From Natronincola peptidivorans (GTDB lineage: Bacteria; Bacillota; Clostridia; Peptostreptococcales; Natronincolaceae), in the NCBI RefSeq assembly GCF_900111615.1, contig NZ_FOHU01000021.1:1-38878 (forward strand): DNA of 38,878 nucleotides. The letters are read 5' to 3'. The notes beneath the pieces are model-generated. The model did not search any database. It was not told the origin of the DNA and saw nothing but the letters and a program-made list of their open reading frames with translations. Every line of letters begins with the position of its first letter. Position 1 is the stretch's first letter. Below are positions 16,256 through 24,239 of the stretch, piece after piece. The translations under genes and the position numbers were made by a program.

Positions 16256-17569
16256 ATGGATATAAAAGTAGCTAAGTTTGGAGGTTCTTCACTGGCAGAT
16301 GCAACACAATTTCTTAAGGTTAGAGATATTGTTCTTTCAGATCATCAACGAAGATACGTGGTACCATCTGCCCCTGGCAAACGTCATAAGGAAGATACTA
16401 AAATTACTGATTTGCTTTACTTATGTCACAAACAGCTTCAAGATCATATGAATTTTTATGATATTTTTGATTGTATCGCAAAACGTTATTTAGAAATCGT
16501 AAAAGAGCTTAGCCTTGATTTTGATTTAGAGCCTTATTTTCTGGATATTAAAAAAGAAATAGAAGAAGGTACATCATTAGACTACATAGCCAGTCGTGGG
16601 GAATTTCTAAATGGTATCATTTTATCTCATCTATTGGAGTATGAATTCGTTGACCCTAAAGATATTATTTTTTTTCATGAGGATGGCACATTAAATATAC
16701 AACTAACAGATGAAAAGATGAAGTTGTTTTTAGCTGAAAAGAAAAATGCAGTTATCCCTGGGTTTTATGGTTCTCTACCTAATGGTGATATAAAAATATT
16801 TTCAAGGGGTGGATCTGATATCACGGGGGCGCTGGTAGCAAGAGCTGTTGATGCCATTGTGTATGAAAACTGGACGGATGTATCAGGATTATTGATGACA
16901 GACCCTAACATTGTCAACAATCCCAAACCAATAGAGAGGATTACCTATCGTGAGCTTAGAGAGCTTTCTTATATGGGTGCAACTGTTCTGCATGAGGAAA
17001 CAATTTTTCCCGTGCTAGATGCTGGTATCCCTATCAATATTAAAAATACTAATAGACCAAATGATCCTGGTACCATGATTATCAGTTATGCAGATCCAGG
17101 AACTCCTGGTGGAACGATTACAGGTATAGCAGGCAGAAAGGATTTTACTGTTATTGCTATAGAAAAAAATAGAATGAAATCTGAAATCAATTTTATCCGT
17201 AAGCTTCTAACGATACTAGAAAATAATGAAATATATTTTCAGCATCTTCCTTCTGGGATCGATACTGTATCCATTGTTGTCAATGACGCTCAGCTTGAAA
17301 ATAAATTAGATAAACTGTTAAATGAGATTCAACAGCAGTGTGATCCTGACTTGATAGAAGTATTTCCAAACATGGCTTTAATCGCCACTGTGGGCCATGG
17401 CATGGCCTATACTCCAGGTATTTCTGCCAAACTCTTCACAGCATTAGCAAAAAATGGTATTAATGTCCGCATGATAGATCAAGGCTCCAGTGAAATCAAT
17501 ATCATCGTTGGTGTTGAAACGGATGATTTTGAAAGAGCCGTTGGAGCAATTTATTCGGCTTTTGTTTAA
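16256..17569 (+). CDS. Aspartate kinase
   Basis: The 437-residue enzyme catalyses the ATP-dependent phosphorylation of aspartate, the first step to lysine, threonine, methionine and diaminopimelate. It has the amino-acid-kinase motif VAKFGGSSLA at the N-terminus, the substrate loop IASRGEFLNG, the nucleotide-site FSRGGSDITGALVA, and two ACT regulatory domains (about 300-365 and 370-437). The SAPGKR loop in place of SAMG is seen in a clostridial subclass. AAGGGGGA precedes the ATG. It stands alone, and I find no lysine-riboswitch consensus in the 200 bp upstream. Confidence 0.95.
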   Translation: MDIKVAKFGGSSLADATQFLKVRDIVLSDHQRRYVVPSAPGKRHKEDTKITDLLYLCHKQLQDHMNFYDIFDCIAKRYLEIVKELSLDFDLEPYFLDIKKEIEEGTSLDYIASRGEFLNGIILSHLLEYEFVDPKDIIFFHEDGTLNIQLTDEKMKLFLAEKKNAVIPGFYGSLPNGDIKIFSRGGSDITGALVARAVDAIVYENWTDVSGLLMTDPNIVNNPKPIERITYRELRELSYMGATVLHEETIFPVLDAGIPINIKNTNRPNDPGTMIISYADPGTPGGTITGIAGRKDFTVIAIEKNRMKSEINFIRKLLTILENNEIYFQHLPSGIDTVSIVVNDAQLENKLDKLLNEIQQQCDPDLIEVFPNMALIATVGHGMAYTPGISAKLFTALAKNGINVRMIDQGSSEINIIVGVETDDFERAVGAIYSAFV

Positions 17570-17579
17570 AAATGCATAA

Positions 17580-17611
17580 AAAATCCACCTAGTACCCAAC
17601 AGGTGGATTTT
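17580..17611. terminator. Bidirectional terminator between aspartokinase and FMN-binding genes
   Basis: A perfect 11-bp stem (17580-17590 with 17601-17611) with a 10-nt loop is flanked by As on the left and Ts on the right, so it can serve both convergent genes. Confidence 0.9.
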
Positions 17612-17615
17612 CTTA

Positions 17616-18035
17616 TTATTCTGCTTCTCCAGCTAGAGCATTTTCTATTGCCTTCAAGATGACCTTACTGCTAGAGGTTGCCCCAGTAACAATATCTACC
17701 TTTGTTGATTGATTCTCTAAGACTTTATCTACTAAAACCTCTGCCGCTATGCCTCGATCATGATGATGCTCTAATTGAATATCTGTGATCCTGTGGTTTT
17801 CTACCGTAACCCATACCTTAGCTGACACCAATAACCCATCAGAAAACCCTTCATACACCCCATCGACTACCTTTGATAATTCAATCCCTTCAATTTCAAT
17901 TGCCCTAATGGTATTTCTATACTCTTGAAGCCTTATATATTCCTTTCCAAAATATATCCCTGCTCCTACTAGAAGCCCAAAAATAAAAATTATTATTAAT
18001 TTTTTATTTTTCATCTTCTTCACACATCCTCCCAT
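17616..18035 (-). CDS. Membrane-anchored FMN-binding domain protein
   Basis: A 139-residue protein with an N-terminal anchor (about 12-30) and an extracytoplasmic FMN_bind domain (about 50-135). It contains the flavinylation motif DIVTGATSSS, in which a Thr or Ser is covalently linked to FMN by an ApbE-type transferase. Such small domains carry electrons at the membrane, as in RnfG/NqrC or extracellular electron transfer. The best start is ATG 18035 behind AAAGGA; a GTG or ATG slightly downstream is possible. There is no ApbE or Rnf gene nearby, so its electron partner is unknown. Confidence 0.88.
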   Translation of the reverse strand: MGGCVKKMKNKKLIIIFIFGLLVGAGIYFGKEYIRLQEYRNTIRAIEIEGIELSKVVDGVYEGFSDGLLVSAKVWVTVENHRITDIQLEHHHDRGIAAEVLVDKVLENQSTKVDIVTGATSSSKVILKAIENALAGEAE

Positions 18036-18213
18036 TGTAGATTTCCTTTTAAATTTTCTTATTCATTTTACCATTTATTAGAAATTGTATCTATACTTCC
18101 AATGGAATTTTAATGTGTTTTTAATGCATTTTTAATGTGTTTTTGCAAAAAACATTTATAGATGAGTTAATTGGGTAATATATTATTACACACTTAAAGA
18201 AGGGTGGTTATTA

Positions 18214-18471
18214 ATGATGGATGTAATTATTTATACAAAGGATTATTGTCCTTATTGTAGAAGGGCTATAGCGCTTTTAAAGCAGAAAAATGCTTCCTTT
18301 GATGAAATTGACGTTACTTATGACGAGGAAGCCTTTGCAAAAATTAAAGCTCAAACTGGATCTGATACAGTTCCACAAATTTTTATCCGCGGTGAGTTTA
18401 TTGGTGGTTGTGATGATTTATTTGCTTTAGAGGAAAAAGGTATACTGGAGGATAGGTTAAGTACCAAATAA
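18214..18471 (+). CDS. Glutaredoxin (GrxC-type)
   Basis: The 85-residue thioredoxin-fold protein has the dithiol active site CPYC (Cys12-Cys15), the cis-proline TVP (52-54) and the GGCDD glutathione-binding end (64-68). It reduces disulfides or glutathionylated targets in the cytoplasm. Both active-site positions are Cys codons (TGT), not UGA-encoded selenocysteine. A strong hairpin terminator follows, so it is monocistronic. Two ATGs are adjacent at the start; AAGGGTGG precedes them. Confidence 0.95.
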   Translation: MMDVIIYTKDYCPYCRRAIALLKQKNASFDEIDVTYDEEAFAKIKAQTGSDTVPQIFIRGEFIGGCDDLFALEEKGILEDRLSTK

Positions 18472-18485
18472 TCAAATTATTGGAA

Positions 18486-18528
18486 AGCACCTATTGAGTC
18501 AAAAACTCAAAAACTCATAGGTGTTTTT
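18486..18528 (+). terminator. Glutaredoxin terminator
   Basis: A stem of about 11 bp with one bulge (18488-18499 with 18513-18523), followed by TTTTT. Confidence 0.85.
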
Positions 18529-18575
18529 ACTATTTTCAATTTAAATCTAATTGTCTTTTAAACCTTAATCTTGTC

Positions 18576-18602
18576 ACCTCTTTCTCTTTTATGCATAGTA
18601 TG
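18576..18602 (+). promoter_or_regulatory. Sigma-K-like promoter of first CPQLPGT gene
   Basis: AC (18576-18577), a 16-nt spacer and CATAGTATG (18594-18602) match the B. subtilis sigma-K consensus AC-N16-CATANNNTA at all but the last position. The same layout recurs before the adjacent paralogue. Confidence 0.6.
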
Positions 18603-18629
18603 TACTGCAAACAGAAAGGAGGGAGAGCC

Positions 18630-18920
18630 ATGACATTAGTATCTAAAGATTACACTAGTCCAGTTGCTAAATCTATTGCTAAACCTAAGCCTAAACCAAC
18701 ACCGTGTCCACAATTACCTGGAACAGTTCTTAGAATTTTCATTCCAGCTGGAGCGGTAATCAATCTATTAAACATTATTGAGGTAACATCACCTAGTGGT
18801 ATATGTTTAATTGTAAGACTTCCTTTTCTAGCTGGTAGAAAAGGTATAAGCCCTATATATAATGACTTAGTAAATGCCGTTCAAGCAGCTGGTGGAAAAG
18901 TAGAATTTGCTCAAGAGTAA
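18630..18920 (+). CDS. Small CPQLPGT-motif protein, paralogue 1 (probable spore protein)
   Basis: A 96-residue protein: a variable Lys/Pro-rich N-terminus (about 1-28), then a conserved core with CPQLPGT, IPAGAVINL, TSPSGIC and AGGKVEF motifs, ending in QE. It is 70% or more similar to the neighbouring paralogue over the core. It has no signal peptide or transmembrane helix, and I do not recognise a named family. The start at 18630 is chosen because AAAGGAGG precedes it. A sigma-K-like promoter and its own terminator suggest late mother-cell expression, so a coat, crust or exosporium component is a reasonable inference only. Confidence 0.7.
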   Translation: MTLVSKDYTSPVAKSIAKPKPKPTPCPQLPGTVLRIFIPAGAVINLLNIIEVTSPSGICLIVRLPFLAGRKGISPIYNDLVNAVQAAGGKVEFAQE

Positions 18921-18929
18921 ATATATTTA

Positions 18930-18966
18930 AAGGAAGCATTGACTTTCTTCAATGCTTCCTTTTTTA
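18930..18966 (+). terminator. Terminator of paralogue 1
   Basis: A perfect 13-bp stem (18930-18942 with 18949-18961) followed by Ts. Confidence 0.9.
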
Positions 18967-18978
18967 TGTTAATATGTA

Positions 18979-19005
18979 ACCTCTCTGGCTTTACTGCATA
19001 GTATA
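18979..19005 (+). promoter_or_regulatory. Sigma-K-like promoter of second CPQLPGT gene
   Basis: AC (18979-18980), exactly 16 nt, then CATAGTATA (18997-19005): a full match to AC-N16-CATANNNTA, about 40 bp before the start codon. Confidence 0.65.
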
Positions 19006-19047
19006 TATTGCAAATAGCTTACATTGTAGATTGAAAGGAGAGATATA

Positions 19048-19296
19048 ATGTCTAAAGATTGCCCACAACCTAAACAAGAGTGTCCACAATTACCTGGAAC
19101 AATTGTTAGAATTTCTATTCCGGCAGGCGCAGTGATTAACTTGGCAAACCTGATAGAAATCACATCCCCTAGCGGTATATGTATCATTGTAAGACTTCCA
19201 ATTTTAGCAGGCACTGCAGGTATTGGCAGTATATATAGTAATATCGTCAAAGCTATCGAATCAGCTGGCGGTAAAATTGAGTTCGTACAAGAGTAG
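19048..19296 (+). CDS. Small CPQLPGT-motif protein, paralogue 2 (probable spore protein)
   Basis: This 82-residue tandem paralogue of the preceding gene shares CPQLPGT, IPAGAVINL, TSPSGIC and AGGK(I/V)EF, with a shorter N-terminus (MSKDCPQPKQE) that adds a second CPQ. Two Cys near the start and one in the core could allow disulfide cross-linking, as in many spore-surface proteins, but that is inference. GAAAGGAG precedes the ATG. It has a separate sigma-K-like promoter and a separate terminator, so each copy is its own unit despite being adjacent. Confidence 0.7.
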   Translation: MSKDCPQPKQECPQLPGTIVRISIPAGAVINLANLIEITSPSGICIIVRLPILAGTAGIGSIYSNIVKAIESAGGKIEFVQE

Positions 19297-19304
19297 TTTT
19301 TTAA

Positions 19305-19347
19305 TAATGAAAGCATTGATTCTAGTCAATGCTTTCATTATTTTTTT
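19305..19347 (+). terminator. Terminator of paralogue 2
   Basis: A perfect 15-bp stem (19305-19319 with 19326-19340) followed by seven Ts. Confidence 0.92.
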
Positions 19348-19377
19348 GTTTAATAGAGCATACTGTTTTCTTCCTCC

Positions 19378-19406
19378 TTGTACTATTCTCAATCATATGC
19401 TAAGAT
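19378..19406 (+). promoter_or_regulatory. Promoter of the manganese riboswitch transcript
   Basis: TTGTAC (19378-19383), a 17-bp spacer and TAAGAT (19401-19406), ending about 27 bp before the aptamer. Confidence 0.55.
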
Positions 19407-19432
19407 AATCATGAGAAGTAATATTTGAAATG

Positions 19433-19596
19433 TAAAAGGGAGTAGCTGTAGTATACCTACGAATAGAGTCAACATGCTGACCTAATAGGTCTGGTTCTAT
19501 TCACTTTAATGATGTTAAAGGAGCGAGACTTTTGCGTTTAATAAGCTGACATTGTTGGATGTTAGCTTTATTGAACATAAAAGTGTCGCTTTTTAT
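19433..19596 (+). ncRNA. yybP-ykoY manganese riboswitch with terminator platform
   Basis: The aptamer (about 19433-19535) has the GGGAGTAGC loop 1 (19438-19446), an AGTCAAC...CTGACC hairpin arm closed by GAATAGA/TCTATTC, and the 3' AGCGAGACTTTT strand. AAAAG (19434-19438) can pair with CTTTT (19529-19533) as P1. The same 3' strand (19522-19533) also pairs with 19579-19590, followed by TTTTT, to make a terminator. Aptamer and terminator are therefore mutually exclusive: Mn2+ binding should permit readthrough, as known for this ON-switch class. The downstream gene encodes a family of Mn2+ exporters. Confidence 0.88.
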
Positions 19597-19623
19597 TGTT
19601 GTAGAGAAGGGAGGAATTCTGGT

Positions 19624-20703
19624 ATGTACGAGTTGGTTCAATCATTCTTTATTATCATTATGGCGGAAATGGGGGATAAAACCCAAATACTAGCAATGGC
19701 TTTCGCTGTTAAATATTCCCTTAGCAAAGTACTTCTAGGTGTTTTTCTAGGATCTGCATTAAATCATGGGCTAGCAGCCTTGTTAGGGGTCTACTTAACT
19801 CAGCTTATTCCTATAGACATAATTAGATTGATAGCTGCATTGGCTTTTATTGGATTTGGACTGTGGACTTTGCAAATAGATGCCTCTGAAGAAGAAGAAC
19901 AAACCTCCAATAGATTTGGAGCTGTACTAACTGTTGCCTCCGCCTTTGCCCTTGGTGAATTTGGGGACAAGACACAATTGGCTGTTATTACATTATCAAC
20001 CCAGGCTCATTATCCTTTTCTAGTATTAATAGGCTCTGTTTCAGGGATGGTGGTTACCAGTGGATTAGGAGTTTTTGTTGGAAGCAGACTGGGAAAAAAA
20101 GTACCCGAGATTACCTTGAAGCTGGTTTCTTCCGTTATCTTTATTACATTTGGCCTACTAGCTCTGAGAGATACAGTTCCTCCTCAATACATGACCCTGC
20201 CAATAACAAGTGGATTTATGGTTATCCTTGTTTGCATGATACTAACCATGATCAATAGAATTCGCACCCAGGCTTCTGAAGATACTCCCTTTAAAAAAGC
20301 TGCAGGAGAATTGTATCTAAACACAGAAAAATTACAAGCATCTCTATCGAGAATTTGTCAAGAAAACCATCAATGTGCTGTTTGTGATACTGGTAAGTGT
20401 ACCATTATATTTCTTCAAAATCGTTTATATGAGGCTCAAGAAAAAGAACAGTTTCTTGTAGACAAAGAATGGGAGCCTCCCTTATGTACAAAAAAAGGAT
20501 ATCCTCTCTATGGATTAAAAGAAAGTCTAATAGAAACGATAAATATTTGCTTAGAATGCCCTAACCATAGAAACAATTGTGTAGGGAATCAGACACGAAA
20601 AACCTTAGAAATCTTATACTTCGGGAAACACATTCCATTTAATGGAAGTAAAGAGGAGTACTATGGTGAAATAGTATCAGTGGAGCCACATTTTTTTCAT
20701 TAA
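19624..20703 (+). CDS. UPF0016/GDT1 family manganese exporter with Cys-rich C-terminal extension
   Basis: This 359-residue membrane protein has the two hallmark motifs EMGDKTQ (15-21) and EFGDKTQ (about 112-118) in a duplicated three-helix repeat. It is the UPF0016/TMEM165/Gdt1 family of Mn2+ (and Ca2+) transporters, expected to export excess Mn2+. The usual protein ends near residue 220. This one has about 140 extra cytoplasmic residues with eight cysteines in the groups CX6CX2CX4C, a lone C, and CX2CX6C, a possible metal- or Fe-S-binding domain. The start at 19624 (AAGGGAGG upstream) is used because the longer frame would read through the riboswitch. Confidence 0.9.
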   Translation: MYELVQSFFIIIMAEMGDKTQILAMAFAVKYSLSKVLLGVFLGSALNHGLAALLGVYLTQLIPIDIIRLIAALAFIGFGLWTLQIDASEEEEQTSNRFGAVLTVASAFALGEFGDKTQLAVITLSTQAHYPFLVLIGSVSGMVVTSGLGVFVGSRLGKKVPEITLKLVSSVIFITFGLLALRDTVPPQYMTLPITSGFMVILVCMILTMINRIRTQASEDTPFKKAAGELYLNTEKLQASLSRICQENHQCAVCDTGKCTIIFLQNRLYEAQEKEQFLVDKEWEPPLCTKKGYPLYGLKESLIETINICLECPNHRNNCVGNQTRKTLEILYFGKHIPFNGSKEEYYGEIVSVEPHFFH

Positions 20704-20866
20704 CCCTTAGGGATTGTAAAAGCTATAATAAGTTACATTGAATTATGTATTTTGTGGTAACTAAAGCCAGGCTGTATATAAGTCAGCAGAAAAATGCTAT
20801 AATACATTGTAAATAGATCCTATTAACTTTAAAGAAGTATATCTGAATAAGGAGTGAATACTTGCA

Positions 20867-21454
20867 ATGAAAAAATTCTTTATTATTTTTATTTGCCTTC
20901 TAGTAATAGTTACAGGTGCTGGTATATGGGGATATCAATATTTTTTTGGTATTGATGACAATCTTAGGACACAACTAGAAGAGGAATTTAGTGAAGAATT
21001 CTTTAGTTTTAATGACTTAGACTTAAAGGACAGTCCTTTAATAGAAAGCACTTCTACTAGTGCAGGTAGTGTTGGGTTTAGTGGTGGGAATAATATCTCA
21101 GTTGATTACATCTCTGATAAATATGCTGGTAAGTTTGATGAGTTAGAAACTGTAGTTAAGACTAGAATCGACGTGCTAATCCAGAGGGCTTACGAAGAAT
21201 ATATGAATCAACAAACACCAAACCAACTAAATGACGCACTATTAGCTCGAAAATATCTGCAAGCTGCTAGTATGCTTGAAGCATCTGTAGAGGCTACTCT
21301 AGACAGCCTATTAAGAGAAATGGAGCTGGAACTTCAATCACATCAATTGCCAACGGATTTAGTAGATGAAACAAAGGAGTACTACCAGCAGATGATACAG
21401 GGAATAAAGTCCAATGCATTAGATCTGTTAAAAACCGGTGTGGCTATTTTTTAA
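20867..21454 (+). CDS. Membrane-anchored protein of unknown function
   Basis: The 195-residue product has one N-terminal membrane segment (about 3-24, no lipobox) and an extracytoplasmic part: an acidic stretch with EEEFSEEFF, a Gly/Ser linker (about 65-78) and a helical C-terminal half (85-190). It lacks Cys after the anchor. I recognise no family. AAGGAG lies 12 nt before the ATG, a perfect TATAAT is at 20799, and a strong terminator follows, so it is a separate unit. Confidence 0.7.
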   Translation: MKKFFIIFICLLVIVTGAGIWGYQYFFGIDDNLRTQLEEEFSEEFFSFNDLDLKDSPLIESTSTSAGSVGFSGGNNISVDYISDKYAGKFDELETVVKTRIDVLIQRAYEEYMNQQTPNQLNDALLARKYLQAASMLEASVEATLDSLLREMELELQSHQLPTDLVDETKEYYQQMIQGIKSNALDLLKTGVAIF

Positions 21455-21490
21455 AGAGTATATTGACTTATATAGCATTAAAAAAATAGA

Positions 21491-21537
21491 AAACCTCTTA
21501 AAGTAGTTAATACCGTTCTACTTTAGGAGGTTTTTGT
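21491..21537 (+). terminator. Terminator of the 20867-21454 gene
   Basis: A 16-bp stem (21491-21506 with 21518-21533, one G-U pair) followed by Ts. Confidence 0.9.
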
Positions 21538-21569
21538 TATCTTTTTCATAAAAGAACTTTCTTCTCTAT

Positions 21570-21839
21570 TTAATCTTCGTATTGACTTTTGCACAGTTGA
21601 GTCACCTCTTCAACTGCTGAGGTTATTTTGATAAGGGCTTCTAATCTTAGCTGTTTATTTAGAATATAAGACTTTCTTTCTCCTTCACTGCTAGTGGAGA
21701 TGAAATATTTGGGTTTCATATCATTTAAGACTGTTTTAATAATATCTTCTTCACAGTTTTTACATTGACAAATCTCACTAGTATTTTTATACTCCCATAA
21801 AACTTCTCGGATAAGTTCCTCTGTATAATTTTTTAGCAT
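21570..21839 (-). CDS. comFB: ComFB family protein (cyclic-dinucleotide receptor family)
   Basis: The protein has 89 residues: NYTEELIREVLWEY helix, the cysteine cluster CQCKNC (Cys24, 26, 29) followed by EEDIIKTVLN, the PKYFIS strand, and a C-terminal helix with Cys83. This matches ComFB, a small Zn-binding protein first named in the B. subtilis comF operon; relatives have recently been described as c-di-AMP/c-di-GMP receptors. It is not next to comFA or comFC. AAGGAGGG precedes the ATG, and the leader holds a c-di-GMP-I riboswitch, so both its expression and probably its activity depend on cyclic dinucleotides. Confidence 0.88.
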   Translation of the reverse strand: MLKNYTEELIREVLWEYKNTSEICQCKNCEEDIIKTVLNDMKPKYFISTSSEGERKSYILNKQLRLEALIKITSAVEEVTQLCKSQYED

Positions 21840-21954
21840 AATATTATCCCTCCTTTTAGACCTTAAGGAATTGTGAGCATGTATTGTCTAATATATAAAT
21901 ATAGACACCCTATCCAGGTGCCAATATGGGAAAATAGCCATCGTTAACTATTGG

Positions 21955-22048
21955 TAATCATCTAGCAGCCTGGCAATCATAGACAAGATATGTCCTTAGA
22001 CCCATGGTTTTGCGTCCTTAGCTTTCGATAAGTTTGCCTTCATAATTA
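21955..22048 (-). ncRNA. c-di-GMP-I (GEMM-I) riboswitch upstream of comFB
   Basis: Read on the minus strand, the sequence has the hallmark blocks in order: GGCAAAC, a short P2 hairpin (CTTA/TAAG) capped by CGAAAG, GGACGCAAA, a CCATGGGTCTAAGG arm, and the tetraloop-receptor side TGCCAGGCTGC. The closing P1 helix forms between 22042-22048 and 21955-21961. Downstream (21840-21954) are a GGCACC/GGTGTC hairpin without a U-run and a TCCTT that can pair with the AAGGA of the comFB ribosome-binding site, suggesting translational control. The direction of the response (ON or OFF) cannot be read from sequence. Confidence 0.88.
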
Positions 22049-22329
22049 TTTAATTTTTATTCAGCTTGATGAAACTAGTTCACTTTTATCAGTCATTTGC
22101 TCGTTTTTCAAAAGACTAGTGCCTTCATGACTGTATACCTACTCCCTTGTATCTGCTATTCGACACCATGAATTAAAGTTCCTTTATTATTTATTATAAT
22201 TTGCAAACTATTTTCTAATAAATATTATTAAACTAACGCAATCTAAACTATAAGGTTATCTTGCATTAAAAAAATTATGAACATTCATTGTTGAAATGCT
22301 CAGATGGTTTTTATGAAAGGATAGAAATA

Positions 22330-23154
22330 ATGGATATATTGAAAAGAGTAATGGTTTTATTAACCATTTATATCATGGTGGTAACTTTAAATATAATTAC
22401 CTTCGCTCATCTTTATCATAAGCATAGTATTATCGTTGATTCAAATACAATCCCAGAGGATATAGTCAATAGTGAAGTACTTCCTCTAAGGGATGCTATT
22501 TATTTTAGCGGTGTTACCTACTTAACAATAGGCTATGGAGATATTGTAGCCATTAATACCTTAGGTAAATATCTTTCTATGCTTCAAGGATTTTCAGGGG
22601 TAATCATCAATTCAATATTTACCGGTATGTTCTTATATTATCTTGTCAAACGTCCTATGAATATTTTAATTACCAATAACATTTATATACGGTATAAAGA
22701 AAGCACCGAAAGGTTCTATTTGTCTGTAAGAGTTGGTAATAAAGGAAGGGCTTTGGTCAATGTTAACAGGGTATTAGAAGTCTTTGTATATGAAAATAGT
22801 ATTAGAAAAAGAAGGTTTCATCTTGCTCAAGAATATTACTTTTTTGAAAGATTATTATACTGGGATATTGATTTGCATGATGAGACTAACAAAGTATTGC
22901 TAGACTATATAAAGGCCGCTGTCTTTCAAGATGAGAACATTTTGTTTAGGATTTCTGTCATAGGTACTGATGTTGAAGCTGGAGAGTTAGTTTTTCTTTC
23001 TAAATATTACTCTAAGCATAATATTCATTTTATTAAAGATTATGTAAGCTTGTATAAGTGGAGAGGTCATCAACGAACAGAAATCAATTGGAAGGACTTT
23101 CAAAAAACCCGTACCCTAGATCATGATCATGCTGAAATCTTTAGAAATATCTAA
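22330..23154 (+). CDS. Two-TM potassium channel
   Basis: This 274-residue protein has an outer helix (about 7-28), a pore helix with the selectivity filter TIGYGD (66-71), an inner helix (about 88-112), and a 160-residue cytoplasmic domain of beta strands (YLSVRVGNKGRALVNVNRV). This recalls Kir-like C-terminal domains rather than RCK. It should conduct K+ across the cell membrane. The start at 22330 is chosen because AAAGGA lies 8 nt upstream. It is divergent from comFB, with the riboswitch between them. Confidence 0.88.
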   Translation: MDILKRVMVLLTIYIMVVTLNIITFAHLYHKHSIIVDSNTIPEDIVNSEVLPLRDAIYFSGVTYLTIGYGDIVAINTLGKYLSMLQGFSGVIINSIFTGMFLYYLVKRPMNILITNNIYIRYKESTERFYLSVRVGNKGRALVNVNRVLEVFVYENSIRKRRFHLAQEYYFFERLLYWDIDLHDETNKVLLDYIKAAVFQDENILFRISVIGTDVEAGELVFLSKYYSKHNIHFIKDYVSLYKWRGHQRTEINWKDFQKTRTLDHDHAEIFRNI

Positions 23155-23311
23155 TCCTATCTAAAGTACATATATACTCCTTGTAATCTAAATCCATACA
23201 ATCCTTTCTTGTCTTGTAGTCAGTCCCTCCAGTATTGATGCTCTACAAATGTATTTCTTAGTCATGACAAGAATGCCATGATTCTAATAATAACAGGTAG
23301 CGGCTTTTTAC

Positions 23312-23345
23312 CAGTCTAGAGGTTGTTAACTTTTTCAACAATCTC
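23312..23345. repeat. Dispersed 34-bp hairpin repeat, copy A
   Basis: The reverse complement of this segment matches 38785-38818 at 31 of 34 positions. The unit is a self-complementary GAGNTTGTTGA / AACAACCTC hairpin followed by YAGACTG. Confidence 0.75.
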
Positions 23346-23378
23346 AGAATAGGCTTTTCTAAAGAGAAGCCTATTCTG
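23345..23378. terminator. Hairpin at the convergent 3' ends
   Basis: A perfect 12-bp stem (23345-23356 with 23367-23378) lies 8 nt after the stop of the minus-strand gene at 23386. There is no U-run on either side, so termination is uncertain. Confidence 0.5.
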
Positions 23379-23385
23379 CTATGAT

Positions 23386-23940
23386 CTACTGTTCAACAAA
23401 TTCACTAGAATTGACTTGATATTTTTCTTCCCAGTACTGCTTAAGCTCTTTATTAATAACTTTATGAGTTTTACTATAGGATTTGTCTAATTCATAGTAG
23501 TATCCTACATCTCTATGTCCTTCAGCATAAGTGTTAATGCCTACAAAGGACCATATAAGCTTATTGCAGATATCAATGATTTCTTTTACCTTTTTTTCTT
23601 GTTTTTCACCCCAAATATTGTTATCCATATCTTCTTTTAAAACTTCAATATTATTGTATATATGGGAAAGTAGATAATGATAATAGGGCTTCCTTTTCAG
23701 AACCCTTTCACATAGATATTGGTACTCCAGTATCCTTTCTTGGGTTTTTTCTAAAGTTAACCTACTAACTTTTTCATCAGTATATTTTGATTTCACCCAC
23801 CCTATTCCTATACATAAATGATTTACCATATCACAATAAAATCTATCTAATTTTGTTGTTAAAGCAGTATGATGGATTAATAATAAGACAAAACCAATTC
23901 CTAAAACAATGATTGCAATGATATTAAGCGATCCAAGCAT
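23386..23940 (-). CDS. Membrane-anchored protein of unknown function
   Basis: The 184-residue product has an N-terminal membrane helix (about 4-22) followed by a helical, charged cytoplasmic or exterior domain with many Tyr and Lys residues (KRKPYYHYLLSHIYNN). I recognise no domain. GGGAGG precedes the ATG at normal spacing. It stands alone between convergent and divergent neighbours. Confidence 0.65.
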   Translation of the reverse strand: MLGSLNIIAIIVLGIGFVLLLIHHTALTTKLDRFYCDMVNHLCIGIGWVKSKYTDEKVSRLTLEKTQERILEYQYLCERVLKRKPYYHYLLSHIYNNIEVLKEDMDNNIWGEKQEKKVKEIIDICNKLIWSFVGINTYAEGHRDVGYYYELDKSYSKTHKVINKELKQYWEEKYQVNSSEFVEQ

Positions 23941-24187
23941 CGATGTAATCCTCCCTTCTCAGTCATGTCATTGAGCTTGTTATTTAAATCTAAAAATGAA
24001 AGCAAAGCTTATTTTTATAATTATACCACGATAATGATATTCAATGTCACTTATTTTTTATTGTTAATTATATATACCCAGTTTTCTATAGCCCTTCACA
24101 CTTGTCATATCTATTTTATTAATAAATGAAGGCTATAATATATTGCCTCCATTTTGGTATTGTCAAATATGTAGTATTGAAGCTCTA

Positions 24188-24214
24188 AAAGGACGACCAT
24201 AGGTCGTCCTTGTG
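24188..24214 (-). terminator. Terminator of the 24240-24503 gene
   Basis: A perfect 10-bp stem (AAGGACGACC/GGTCGTCCTT on the minus strand) with a 3-nt loop, followed by Ts. Confidence 0.75.
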
Positions 24215-24239
24215 TCCGTTAGCTTTTAAGTAGAAATAA

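Noticed and set aside
18100-18145. Tandem TTTTTAATGTG-like repeats before glutaredoxin
   Set aside because: Low-complexity AT sequence with imperfect units; no dyad or array structure to support a regulatory or CRISPR call.
18247-18258. Selenocysteine in the glutaredoxin active site
   Set aside because: Both active-site codons are TGT (Cys); there is no UGA.
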